Assembly (NCBI RefSeq): GCF_040645615.1
Contig: NZ_JBEYYO010000012.1
Coordinates: 62,001 to 126,000 of the forward strand
Length of the DNA: 64,000 bases
Source: Glycomyces sp040645615
Lineage (GTDB): Bacteria > Actinomycetota > Actinomycetes > Mycobacteriales > Micromonosporaceae
Direction of reading: 5' to 3'
Part shown: one piece after another, positions 44,230-53,395 of the stretch
How positions within the stretch are numbered: the first letter of the stretch is position 1
Layout: each line of letters begins with the position of its first letter
The notes under the pieces: generated by a model
What the model was told of the DNA's origin: nothing
Databases searched by the model: none
What the model saw: the letters and a program-made list of their open reading frames with translations, nothing else
Position numbers and translations under genes: made by a program

Positions 44230-44997
44230 TCAGCGCATCGGTTTGCGGGCCAGGAGGTGGATGTGGGTGGCCATGTCGCGGAAGGGGACGCGGGAGGCGG
44301 TGGCGAGTTCGAACTCGCGCAGGGCTTCACCCGAGCCGGTCTCGGTCTTGGCCGAGGCCGGGATGAGGTCGGTGACGACGCCGACGCCGTGGACCTGCTC
44401 GGTGACCAGGCCGGAGCCGCCCACGAGCGCGGTGAGGGTCGCGGTCTCGAAGCGGCGCTTGATGGTGTCGCGCTGCTCGCTGACGCCGTCGACGTGGACG
44501 AGCAGGTCGAGCGCGGTCCCGAACTGGCCCGACAGGGCCCGGCCGAGCACCGCGGCGATGCGGTTGGCGACCATGATGCTCACGGCCCCGCCGGGCGCGC
44601 ACACGGTCGCGAGGGCGTCGAGCGCCGAGTCGGGGTAGTCGACCATTTCGAGCACGGAGTGGCACAGGACCAGGTCGGCGGTGCCCGGCTCGGTGATCTC
44701 GGGGAGTTCGTCGGCGTCGGCCTGGACGGCTTTGACCCGGTCGGTGACGCCCGCTTCGGCGGCCCTTTGGCGCAGCGTGGCGAGCGCGTTGGCGCTGGGT
44801 TCGACCACGGTGACCTCGTGGCCCAGTTCGGCCAGGGGCACGGCGAAGCCGCCGGAGCCGCCGCCCACGTCGAGGATGCGCAAGGTGGCGCCGGTGCCCG
44901 CGGCGAAGCGTTCGATCTCGGCCGACAGGACCGACCACACGACGGCGACTCGGGGGTGGCGCACCGTTTCGGTGCTCTCTTTGGGAATGTCGACCAT
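44230..44997 (-). CDS. class I SAM-dependent methyltransferase
   Basis: A 255-residue methyltransferase. Motif I is LRILDVGGGSGGFAVPLAE, and later motifs are VTVVEPSANAL, VKAVQADADELPE and LVLCHSVLEMV. The overall pattern resembles CmoM-like or tRNA-modification methyltransferases, but the substrate is not clear. Start at ATG 44997 (MVDIPKEST) is preferred; the longer frame adds 23 atypical residues. It has its own promoter region opposite a possible operator for the kinase operon. Confidence 0.85.
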   Translation of the reverse strand: MVDIPKESTETVRHPRVAVVWSVLSAEIERFAAGTGATLRILDVGGGSGGFAVPLAELGHEVTVVEPSANALATLRQRAAEAGVTDRVKAVQADADELPEITEPGTADLVLCHSVLEMVDYPDSALDALATVCAPGGAVSIMVANRIAAVLGRALSGQFGTALDLLVHVDGVSEQRDTIKRRFETATLTALVGGSGLVTEQVHGVGVVTDLIPASAKTETGSGEALREFELATASRVPFRDMATHIHLLARKPMR

Positions 44998-45073
44998 GCG
45001 CCTCAGCCTAGCCGCGCCCGCGCGCCGGGGACGGCAGGGCGAGGGGAACGGCACCGCTGGGCACAACCCGGTG

Positions 45074-45961
45074 TCACGATTCGGTTCGCGGCAGGAGCTT
45101 CTGGGGCCCGATCAGGTAGAGGTCGGGGTCGGTCTCGGCCGCGAGCGCGGCGTCGACCCGGGGTGCGACGCAGTAGAGGCGCGTGGGCGGGTCGCCGAGG
45201 AGGCGCCTGACGTGGCGGAGGCGTTTGTACTGGTTGAGGACCATCTTGAACTTCCAGCGGACGGTGCCGAACGCGATCGGGTCGCCCTCTTCGTTCCAGA
45301 CGGCGATCTCGATGGTGCGCAGCTGCTTGAAGCGCGGGTCGGGGACCACGATGCGGGTCGAGGCTGCGGCGGCGGGATCGCCGAGGGCCCATTCGCGGGC
45401 GAGGCGGTTGAACTCGGGGCGGCACACGTACCGGTCGAAGCGGGCGTGGGTCATCTGCCACAGCTTGTCGGTGATGTAGCCGCGCCTCCAGCGCTGGAGG
45501 TGCCCGTCGGCGAACATCGCGTAGGCGAATCGCGCGAAACGGTGATCCATGGTCCAGAAGGGATTGTCGAAGTCGAGGGGGTTGGTGTCGGGCCGGACGA
45601 GTCCGGCCTCGGCGAGGTCGGGGAGGATCGCGGCGATCTCGGCCGTCTCCAAGCCGGTGGTCATGCGCAGGTCGGCGACGGTGCGGGGCCTGACGGTGAT
45701 CTGGTTCAAGATCGCGTCGAGGTTCGCGGTGGGCTCCTCGCCGAGCGCGTCGGCGACGGCGGTGGCCGCTCGTTCGAGGAAGGGCCCGTCGGGGTGCAGG
45801 AACGTGGACTTGACCCAGGGGTCGACGAGGGTCAGCCGCTGGGGCAGGTCGCCGGCTTCGGCCAGCAGCGCGGGGTCGGAGCCGAGGAGGGCGTGGATCG
45901 CCACGGCCGCTTCGACGTCGGGGACGCCCACGGCCAGCAGGGACGCTTGGAGTTCGTTCAT
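45074..45961 (-). CDS. DUF234-like protein lacking the ATPase module
   Basis: A 295-residue protein. The N-terminal 70 residues are not recognised. Residues about 80-125 look like a winged helix (LDAILNQITVRPRTVADLRM, then AAILPDLAEAGLVRPD). Residues 130-290 resemble the DUF234 (PD-(D/E)xK-like) domain that normally ends archaeal-type STAND ATPases: DNPFWTMDHRFARF, FDRYV, TIEIAVWNEEGDPIAFGTVRWK. Here no P-loop is present, and the nuclease residues are degraded: EID reads EIA (218-220) and ExKW reads TVRW (233-236). It is therefore probably a binding or regulatory protein. Function unknown. Confidence 0.6.
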   Translation of the reverse strand: MNELQASLLAVGVPDVEAAVAIHALLGSDPALLAEAGDLPQRLTLVDPWVKSTFLHPDGPFLERAATAVADALGEEPTANLDAILNQITVRPRTVADLRMTTGLETAEIAAILPDLAEAGLVRPDTNPLDFDNPFWTMDHRFARFAYAMFADGHLQRWRRGYITDKLWQMTHARFDRYVCRPEFNRLAREWALGDPAAAASTRIVVPDPRFKQLRTIEIAVWNEEGDPIAFGTVRWKFKMVLNQYKRLRHVRRLLGDPPTRLYCVAPRVDAALAAETDPDLYLIGPQKLLPRTES

Positions 45962-45994
45962 GGCGTTTGCGATGCTACACAGGCAAGGCGAGGT

Positions 45995-46483
45995 TCACAG
46001 GACGCGGAACATGAGGTGCATGTCGACCAGGCCGTCCTTGGGGTGGTCGAAGCCGCCGGGGATGAGCGCGAGGGTCGACATGCCCAGGGAGTGCCAGAGC
46101 TTGACGGCGTGCGTGTTGGTGGCGACGACGGCGTTGAACTGCATGGCGTAGAAGCCGTCGGCTTTGGCGCGGGCGAGGGCGGCTTCGCCGAGGGCGCGGC
46201 CGACGCCGCGGCGGCCGAAGGCCGGGTCGACCATGAACCCGGCGTTCGCCACGTGGGAGCCCTGCCCGGGGAGGTTGGGGTGGATCTCGACGGTGCCCGC
46301 GACCTGGCCGTCGAGCTCGGCGACGAGGCGGGACGCGGGGGCGGGGCGTTCCATCCAGTAGGCGTGGACCCAGTCCTCGGGGGTGTCCGGCGCCCACGGG
46401 TAGGTCTCGGCGGCTTCGACGATGGGGCGCATGAAGGCCCACATGGCGGGCCAGTCGGACTCGGCGGCGTCGCGGATCTGCAT
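45995..46483 (-). CDS. GNAT family N-acetyltransferase
   Basis: A 162-residue GNAT enzyme. The acetyl-CoA-binding loop is DPAFGRRGVGRALGEAALARA, preceded by HVANAGFMV, followed by MQFNAVVATNTHAVKLWHSL and an end typical of amino-group acetyltransferases for small molecules. It starts 20 bp after the FAD monooxygenase stop on the same strand. Substrate unknown. Confidence 0.88.
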   Translation of the reverse strand: MQIRDAAESDWPAMWAFMRPIVEAAETYPWAPDTPEDWVHAYWMERPAPASRLVAELDGQVAGTVEIHPNLPGQGSHVANAGFMVDPAFGRRGVGRALGEAALARAKADGFYAMQFNAVVATNTHAVKLWHSLGMSTLALIPGGFDHPKDGLVDMHLMFRVL

Positions 46484-46502
46484 GGCCCCGAGGATATTCG
46501 CC

Positions 46503-47663
46503 TCAGCGCGGCGGCCGCCAGTCGGCGAGGGACACCGCCTGGTTCTGCACCCACGAGTCGGGGACGGCCCGCAGCAGGCCGCGGGTGACGCCCCTCCCGC
46601 CCGAGGCGATCGTGTGGACGCGCCGCGACAGCCGCGCGACGCGTTTGATGCGGGCGGCGCGGGCCCGGTCGTAGGAGGCCAGGGCCTCGGGTACGGACTC
46701 GGGGTTGCGGCGCAGCGCCCAGCCGAGGGTCACCGCGTCCTCCAAGGCCAGGCTCGCGCCCTGGGCGAGGATCGGGGCCACCCCGTGCGCGGCGTCGCCC
46801 ATGAGCACCAGGCCGCCCTCGCCCGCGCTCTGGTGGAGCCTCGCCGGGACCGGCCACACGTACCGCACGGCCTGCTGGGTCAGCTCGGAGGGGCGCGTGG
46901 CGGCGATGAACTTGCCAACGGGTGCGGGCCAGTCGGCGAACCAGCGGTTGATGAGCTCGTGCTGGATCTGCGGGGACTCGGGGCGCATCCCGCCGGGCAC
47001 GGTGGCCCACCAGCACGCGCCCGCGTGCCCGAGGTCGCCGTAGCCGAAGCGGCGGCGGTCGGGCCCGTACATCTCGACCGCGTCGGCGACCCGCTCGGGG
47101 GCCCGGTGCGCGGGGATGATCCCGCGGAACACCACCACGCCCGCGTCGACGGTCGGCGAGCCGGGCGCGATGAGCGGGCGGGTGGGCGAGTCGATGCCGT
47201 CGGCGGCGACCACGAGGTCGGCGTCCCAGCGGCGGTCGGCGTCCCCGGCGGCCAGGTCGACGAGGTCGATCCGGTCCACTTTCGTGGCCGGGAAGACCTG
47301 GACGCTGTCGCCCAGGCGCGAGACGAGCGCCTCGTAGAGCATCGCGTTGTGGACCATGACCGACGGGGTGCCGTCGTCGGCCCCGACCACGGCCGCGGAG
47401 AACGAGGAGGACACGCGCTCCTCGCTGCGGATCTCGAAGCGCTCCACCGGGGTCCCGGCCGCATCCAGGGTCGCGTCGACCCCGAGCGCGCGCAGCGCGC
47501 GCACGCCCGAGGCCCACAGGACCATGCCGAGGTCGTCGCCCTTGAGTCGCTCGCGCCGCTCCAGCAGCGCCACCTGCCACCCGAGCTTGGAGAGGACGAT
47601 CGCGCTGGCGAGCCCGGCGACGCCGGCGCCGACCACTACGGCTCTACGGTTCTGCATGTGCAC
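46503..47663 (-). CDS. FAD-dependent aromatic monooxygenase (PHBH fold)
   Basis: A 386-residue flavin hydroxylase of the salicylate-hydroxylase/zeaxanthin-epoxidase-like group. It has the Rossmann motif VVVGAGVAGLASAIVLSKLG, the DG motif VVAADGIDSPTR and the GD motif LVLMGDAAHGVAPILAQG. NADPH and oxygen would be used on an aromatic or terpenoid substrate. Start is GTG 47663 or the ATG at 47657. It is followed on the same strand by a GNAT gene. Confidence 0.88.
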   Translation of the reverse strand: MHMQNRRAVVVGAGVAGLASAIVLSKLGWQVALLERRERLKGDDLGMVLWASGVRALRALGVDATLDAAGTPVERFEIRSEERVSSSFSAAVVGADDGTPSVMVHNAMLYEALVSRLGDSVQVFPATKVDRIDLVDLAAGDADRRWDADLVVAADGIDSPTRPLIAPGSPTVDAGVVVFRGIIPAHRAPERVADAVEMYGPDRRRFGYGDLGHAGACWWATVPGGMRPESPQIQHELINRWFADWPAPVGKFIAATRPSELTQQAVRYVWPVPARLHQSAGEGGLVLMGDAAHGVAPILAQGASLALEDAVTLGWALRRNPESVPEALASYDRARAARIKRVARLSRRVHTIASGGRGVTRGLLRAVPDSWVQNQAVSLADWRPPR

Positions 47664-47687
47664 CTGCTCGGGGGGAGGCGGCGGGGG

Positions 47688-48713
47688 TCACCCGTCGTCG
47701 CGGGACCGGCTCTCGCCGGACTCGGCGTCCGACAGGGGCGGGTCTTCGGGGGTGTCTTCGGGAGCGGGGTCGTCGTCGGTCTCGTCTGCTTCGGCGTCGG
47801 TCTCGGGGACGTCGAGCTCGGTGCCCCAGGGCAGGGCGCCGCCCACGTAGCCGGCCTCGGTCGCGGCCGTCGAGTTCCAGTCGACGAGGACGCGCTTGCC
47901 GTCCTCGACCACGAAGACCTGGCGGATCGCACGAACCCGCAGCAGGTAGACCACGGCCAGGACGACCACGATGACGCTCATCCACTGGTTGAGCCGCAGC
48001 CCGGCGAAGTCCTGGGCGGGGTCGATGCGCAGGCCTTCGATCCAGAACCGGCCGATGCCGTAGAGCGCCACGTAGAGGGCCACGGCACGGCCGCCGCCGA
48101 ACTTCCACTTGCGGTCGGCGAGCCACACGGCGAGCGCGACGCCGAGGTTCCACAGCAGTTCGTACAGGAACGTGGGGTGGAACGCCTCGAACTGGCGGTA
48201 GCCGGCGACGCGGTGCTGGGTGTCGATCGCGACCGCCCACCAGGCGTCGAGCGGCTTGCCGTAGAGCTCCTGGTTGAACCAGTTGCCGAGGCGGCCGATC
48301 GCCTGGGCGACGGGGATGCCGGGGATGACCGCGTCGGCGACCATGGTGAATTTGAGGCCGAGCTGGCGGCACGCGAGCCACACGCCGACGCCGCCGAGGA
48401 AGATCGCGCCGGGGATGCCCAGGCCGCCCTCCCACATCTGGAGGATCCGCCAGGGGTCGCCGTCGGCGCCGAAGTAGGCGTCAGGGCTGGTGAAGACGTG
48501 GTAGAGGCGGCCGCCGACGATGCCGAAGGGCACCGCCCACACGGCGATGTCGAGCACGGCCCACTTGGGGGCGCCGCGGCTGCGCAGGCGCACCTCGGCG
48601 ATCCAGCAGGCGGCGATGATCCCCGCGAGGATGGCGAACGCGTAGGCGCGGATCGGGATGGGGCCGAGGTACCAGACCGATTGGTCAGGGCTCGGGATGT
48701 ATGCGAGGTCCAC
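47688..48713 (-). CDS. lgt: prolipoprotein diacylglyceryl transferase
   Basis: A 341-residue membrane enzyme that moves diacylglyceryl to the Cys of lipoproteins; two lipoproteins occur in this window. About seven helices are present, with the signature GRLGNWFNQELYG and HVFTSPDAYFG, FLYELLWNLG and IGRFWIEGLRIDP. The last 60 residues are an acidic extension rich in Glu, Asp and Pro, common in actinobacterial Lgt. GTG start at 48713. It follows trpA, as in many actinobacteria. Confidence 0.95.
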   Translation of the reverse strand: MDLAYIPSPDQSVWYLGPIPIRAYAFAILAGIIAACWIAEVRLRSRGAPKWAVLDIAVWAVPFGIVGGRLYHVFTSPDAYFGADGDPWRILQMWEGGLGIPGAIFLGGVGVWLACRQLGLKFTMVADAVIPGIPVAQAIGRLGNWFNQELYGKPLDAWWAVAIDTQHRVAGYRQFEAFHPTFLYELLWNLGVALAVWLADRKWKFGGGRAVALYVALYGIGRFWIEGLRIDPAQDFAGLRLNQWMSVIVVVLAVVYLLRVRAIRQVFVVEDGKRVLVDWNSTAATEAGYVGGALPWGTELDVPETDAEADETDDDPAPEDTPEDPPLSDAESGESRSRDDG

Positions 48714-48752
48714 GACGCATAAACCTATCGGGTTGAGGAGAACGGCGCGGCC

Positions 48753-48770
48753 CCGGCCCGCGCGGGCCGG
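48753..48770 (-). terminator. possible hairpin after trpA
   Basis: An 18-bp perfect palindrome, CCGGCCCGCGCGGGCCGG, stands 42 bp beyond the trpA stop and 40 bp before the lgt start. No T tail; it may attenuate read-through rather than end it. Confidence 0.45.
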
Positions 48771-48784
48771 AGTCGTCCCCGAAT

Positions 48785-48809
48785 ATCCTATAGGATATAT
48801 GATATAGGG
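48785..48809. repeat. CCTATAGG palindromic element, copy 2
   Basis: Identical to 19746-19770 at 23 of 25 bases: the left half CCTATAGG and the ATATAT centre are intact, but two bases of the right half changed (CC to GA), breaking the palindrome there. It ends 2 bp before the trpA stop codon and lies 72 bp before lgt. Confidence 0.7.
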
Positions 48810-48811
48810 TT

Positions 48812-49600
48812 TCAGCGGCGGACGCCCGCGGCCAGGTCGGCCGTGAGTTCGGCGAGCCGCTGGTGCCCGGTGGGGATGTCCGGGGCGTCGAGATAGCAGT
48901 TCACGATCGCCGAGCCGACGATGACCGCGTCACCGTACGAGGCGATCTCGGCGGCCTGGTCGCCGCTGCGCACTCCGAGCCCGACCCCGATCGGCAGATC
49001 GGTGTGGGCGCGGGTGCGGCGCACCAGCTCCGGCGCTGCCGCGGGCGCGTCCGAGCGGGCGCCGGTGACGCCCATGACCGACTGCGCGTAGACGAAGCCG
49101 CGGCAGGCCGCCACCGTGGAGGCGATGCGCTCCTCAGTGGACGAAGGCGCGACCAGGAAGACCCGGTCGAGGTCGTGCGCATCGGAGGCGGCGATCCACT
49201 CCTCGGCCTCGTCGGGGATCAGGTCGGGCGTGATGAGCCCGGCCCCGCCCGCCGCTGCGAAGTCGCGCGCGAACGCCTCGACCCCGTAGCGCTCCACCAG
49301 GTTCCAGTAGGTCATGACCATGATCGGGACGCGCCCGGCCACGGCCTCGGTGACCTCGAAGACCTGCCGGGTCCGGAAACCCGCCGACAGCGCCTGGTCG
49401 GCGGCCCGCTGGATCGCCGGGCCGTCCATCACCGGGTCCGAATAGGGCAGCCCGAGCTCGATGAGGTCGGCGCCGCCGTCGATGAGGATGTCGACGGCCT
49501 TGATGGAGTCGGCGAGCGTGGGGTAGCCCGCCGGGAGATAGCCGACGAGGGCCGCGCGGCCTTCGGCCTTAGTCTTGGCGAACGCTTCGGCCGAACGCAT
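48812..49600 (-). CDS. trpA: tryptophan synthase alpha chain
   Basis: A 262-residue TIM-barrel enzyme that splits indole-3-glycerol phosphate. It shows ALVGYLPAGYPTLADS, DLIELGLPYSDPVMDGPAIQ (with catalytic Glu), GLITPDLIPDEAEEW and FVYAQSVMGVTGARS. The ATG at 49600 abuts the trpB stop directly, implying coupled synthesis of the two subunits. Confidence 0.95.
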   Translation of the reverse strand: MRSAEAFAKTKAEGRAALVGYLPAGYPTLADSIKAVDILIDGGADLIELGLPYSDPVMDGPAIQRAADQALSAGFRTRQVFEVTEAVAGRVPIMVMTYWNLVERYGVEAFARDFAAAGGAGLITPDLIPDEAEEWIAASDAHDLDRVFLVAPSSTEERIASTVAACRGFVYAQSVMGVTGARSDAPAAAPELVRRTRAHTDLPIGVGLGVRSGDQAAEIASYGDAVIVGSAIVNCYLDAPDIPTGHQRLAELTADLAAGVRR

Positions 49601-50794
<1,194 letters not shown>

Positions 50795-50840
50795 GATCGC
50801 TCCCTCTCGTCTCTCCACCGGCCGGGGCCGGAACTTCCGC

Positions 50841-51647
50841 CTAGATGGGCCTTGGCGTGGCCGGGTGCGACCCGGCCGTGACCAGTTCGGCGACGGCCTC
50901 GCGCGGGCTCTTCTGCTTGACCACGCCCTCGCCCACGAGCACGGCGTCGGCTCCGGCGCTGGCGTAGCGGATGAGGTCGCGGGTGCCGCGGACGCCCGAC
51001 TCGGCGACCTTGACGACGTCGCGGGGCAGGCCCGGGGCGATCCGCTCGAACACCGAGCGGTCCACCTGGAGGGTAGTCAGGTCGCGGGCGTTGACGCCAA
51101 TGACTTTCGCCCCGGCCCTCAGGGCCCGGTCGGCCTCGGACTCGGTGTGGACCTCGACGAGCGCGGTCATGCCCAGGCCCTCGATGCGCTCGTGGAGGGA
51201 CACGAGGGTGTCCTGGTCGAGCGCGGCCACGATGAGCAGCACGAGGTCGGCGCCGTGGGCGCGGGCCTCCAGGACCTGGTAGGGGGAGACCACGAAGTCC
51301 TTGCGCAGCACCGGGACCTGCACCTTGGCGCGCACGGCGTCGAGGTCGTCGAGGCTGCCTTTGAAGTAGTTGGCCTCGGTGAGGACCGAGATGACCGAGG
51401 CGCCGCCGGCGGCGTACTCGGCGGCGAGTTCGGCCGGGTCGGGGATGTCGGCCAGGGCGCCCTTGGACGGGGAGGCCCGCTTGACCTCGGCGATGACGCT
51501 CACACCGCCGCCGGAGAGGGCGGCGTAGCCGTCGAACGCGGGCCGGGCGGCCTCGGCGGCCTCGCGGATCCGCTCGATGGGGATCTCGGTCTGGCGCCGT
51601 TCGAGATCGGCGCGGACTTCGGTGATGATCTGCTCCAGCACGTTCAC
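50841..51647 (-). CDS. trpC: indole-3-glycerol phosphate synthase
   Basis: A 268-residue TIM barrel. It shows VIAEVKRASPSKGALADI, then VLTEANYFKGSLDDL, PVLRKDFVVSPYQVLEARAHGAD and GVNARDLTTLQVD, all family hallmarks. The GTG at 51647 is immediately after the stop of the membrane protein gene, with AAGGGA 8 bp upstream. Confidence 0.95.
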   Translation of the reverse strand: MNVLEQIITEVRADLERRQTEIPIERIREAAEAARPAFDGYAALSGGGVSVIAEVKRASPSKGALADIPDPAELAAEYAAGGASVISVLTEANYFKGSLDDLDAVRAKVQVPVLRKDFVVSPYQVLEARAHGADLVLLIVAALDQDTLVSLHERIEGLGMTALVEVHTESEADRALRAGAKVIGVNARDLTTLQVDRSVFERIAPGLPRDVVKVAESGVRGTRDLIRYASAGADAVLVGEGVVKQKSPREAVAELVTAGSHPATPRPI

Positions 51648-52202
51648 CTAAGATCGTCCCTTCTCCTGCGCCGATGCCGTGATATTAGGCGACGAGGGGT
51701 CCTGCCCCGAGTCGAGGGCGTTCCACAGCGACACCGGGTCCTCTGCTATGGCGTCGCCGGTCTCGGACGCGGCCTCGTAGCGGGCCGCGGCGGCGGGCCA
51801 GCGTCCCGCGCGGGCGCAGGTCGCGGCCCCGGCCGAGGCCAGGATGAGACCGGCCGCGGCGAGCGCGATCGGCCACGCGCCCGCGTCGAGGTTGAGGAGG
51901 CCGCCGAGCGCGGCGGCGAGCCCGGCGAGGGCGGCGACCGCACCGAGGAAGCGGCGGACCCGGACGCCGGCGGCGAGCATCGCGAGGAAGGCCGCGCCTC
52001 CGGCGAGCGCGCACGGCAGGGCCCAGGAGGCGTAGTCGGCGCCGGTCTGGGTGGTCGTGGTGGTGAGCCCGGCGTGGGTGGTCGCGGTGACCGAGGTCCA
52101 CTCACGGGAGGCCGCGAGCGCGGCCAGCGCGGCGGCGAGGACCCCGGCGAGCAGGACGCGGGTGCGTTCGGCGCCGCTGGGGGCGGTGTCGTCCTCGGTC
52201 AT
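51648..52202 (-). CDS. Trp-biosynthesis-associated membrane protein (TIGR02234 type)
   Basis: A 184-residue membrane protein with four helices (about 15-32, 57-80, 86-104, 110-131). The outside loop after helix 1 carries the family text ASREWTSVTATT. Genes of this family lie between hisI/trpE and trpC in actinobacteria; function is unknown. ATG at 52202 overlaps the hisI stop as ATGA. trpE, usually just upstream, is absent here. Confidence 0.9.
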   Translation of the reverse strand: MTEDDTAPSGAERTRVLLAGVLAAALAALAASREWTSVTATTHAGLTTTTTQTGADYASWALPCALAGGAAFLAMLAAGVRVRRFLGAVAALAGLAAALGGLLNLDAGAWPIALAAAGLILASAGAATCARAGRWPAAAARYEAASETGDAIAEDPVSLWNALDSGQDPSSPNITASAQEKGRS

Positions 52203-52543
52203 GCGATCTGCCTTCCGGTGAAGCAGGTGCGGGTGCCGGTGTGGCACGCCGGGCCGGTCTGCTCGACCTGGAGCAGGACCGTGTCGCCGTCGCAGTCGAC
52301 CGACACCGCTTTGACCTCCTGGCGGTGCCCGGAGGTCGCGCCCTTGACCCAGTACTCGCCGCGGCTGCGCGACCAGTACGTGGCGGCGCGGGTGGCGAGG
52401 GTGCGCCGCAGCGCCTCCGCGTCCATCCACGCGAGCATGAGGACCTCGCCGGTGTCGTGCTGCTGCACGACCGCGGGGATCAGTCCGTCGGCGTTGAACT
52501 TGAGGTTCGCGATGACGTCGTCGCTGCTCTGTCGGCCTTCCAC
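52199..52543 (-). CDS. hisI: phosphoribosyl-AMP cyclohydrolase
   Basis: A 114-residue histidine-pathway enzyme. It shows LKFNADGLIPAVVQQHDTGE, VLMLAWMDAEAL, YWSRSRGEYWVKGATSGHRQ and the zinc cysteines in DCDGDTVLL to GPACHTGTRTCF. I prefer GTG at 52543, which gives the normal length; an ATG at 52624 would add 27 residues unlike the family and would start inside the ATG of the divergent neighbour. The stop overlaps the next gene. Confidence 0.9.
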   Translation of the reverse strand: MEGRQSSDDVIANLKFNADGLIPAVVQQHDTGEVLMLAWMDAEALRRTLATRAATYWSRSRGEYWVKGATSGHRQEVKAVSVDCDGDTVLLQVEQTGPACHTGTRTCFTGRQIA

Positions 52544-52622
52544 GTCTACCGATTGTGATCGCTCCCCGGCGGGGGCCTCCACCCGGGCCCGGTCTGGAGT
52601 GAATCGTGGGATTCTCGGGGGC

Positions 52623-53294
52623 ATGGAGCGCCCTTATGTGATCGTTTCGGCCGCGATGAGCCTGGACGGGTTCCTCGACGACACCGCGCCCGAGCGGCTG
52701 GTCCTGTCCAATGCCGCCGATTTCGACCGGGTCGACGAGGTCAGGGCCGGAGTCGACGCGATCGCGGTGGGCGCGGGCACGGTCCGCGCCGACGACCCGC
52801 GGCTGCTGGTGCGGTCGGCTGAGCGCCGTGAGCGGCGGGTCGCCGAGGGGCGTTCGCCGCAGCCGCTGCGGGCGGTGTTCTCCCCCTCGGGCGAGCTCGA
52901 TCCGGGGGCGCGGCTGTTCAACACGAGGGAAGCGGGCCCGGTCGTGGTGTACACGAGCGAGGAGGGGCGCGAAGCGTGCGCGGTCGGTGCGGCGGGCGTC
53001 GAGGTGGTGGCCGCGGGCGAGGGCGAGGTGGACCTGGAGGCGGCGCTGGCGGATCTGGCCTCGCGGGGCGTGGGGCGGCTGCTGGTCGAGGGCGGCGGGG
53101 TGGTGCACACCGCGTTCTTGTCGGCGGATCTGGTGGACGAGGCGCATGTGGCCCTCGCGCCGTTCCTGCTCGGGGAGCGGGGCGGGGCCCGGTTCGTGTA
53201 CGAGGCGGCGTTCCCGCAGTCGCCGGGGCGACCATTGCGGCTCGTGGAGGCGCGGGCGATCGGTGAGATCGCGCTGCTGACGTACCTGCGCTGA
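52623..53294 (+). CDS. RibD C-terminal/dihydrofolate-reductase-like protein
   Basis: A 223-residue reductase of the pyrimidine-reductase (RibD C-terminal) fold. It shows RPYVIVSAAMSLDGFLDD, GVDAIAVGAGTVRADDPRLL and the NADPH-binding GVGRLLVEGGGVVHTAFL. No deaminase domain is present, so it is a stand-alone reductase; a role in riboflavin or in another pathway is possible. It is divergent from hisI with almost no spacing. Confidence 0.88.
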   Translation: MERPYVIVSAAMSLDGFLDDTAPERLVLSNAADFDRVDEVRAGVDAIAVGAGTVRADDPRLLVRSAERRERRVAEGRSPQPLRAVFSPSGELDPGARLFNTREAGPVVVYTSEEGREACAVGAAGVEVVAAGEGEVDLEAALADLASRGVGRLLVEGGGVVHTAFLSADLVDEAHVALAPFLLGERGGARFVYEAAFPQSPGRPLRLVEARAIGEIALLTYLR

Positions 53295-53343
53295 GACTCC
53301 TTCGGGTCCGGGGCATCCGATTCGACGGGAATCGCCCGTTTGG

Positions 53344-53356
53344 TCACTTAAAGTGA
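53344..53356. promoter_or_regulatory. short inverted repeat upstream of the BCCT gene
   Basis: TCACTT and AAGTGA (53344-53349 and 53351-53356) form a perfect 6-bp inverted repeat about 40 bp before the BCCT start. Possible operator; no regulator gene is adjacent. Confidence 0.3.
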
Positions 53357-53395
53357 TCGGAGCCATTGCCTTGTCCCCGACGATCGGAGTGCCCC

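Noticed and set aside
53344..53356. TCACTT/AAGTGA inverted repeat as a proven operator
   Set aside because: Only 6-bp arms and no linked regulator, so listed as a weak feature and not as a main finding.
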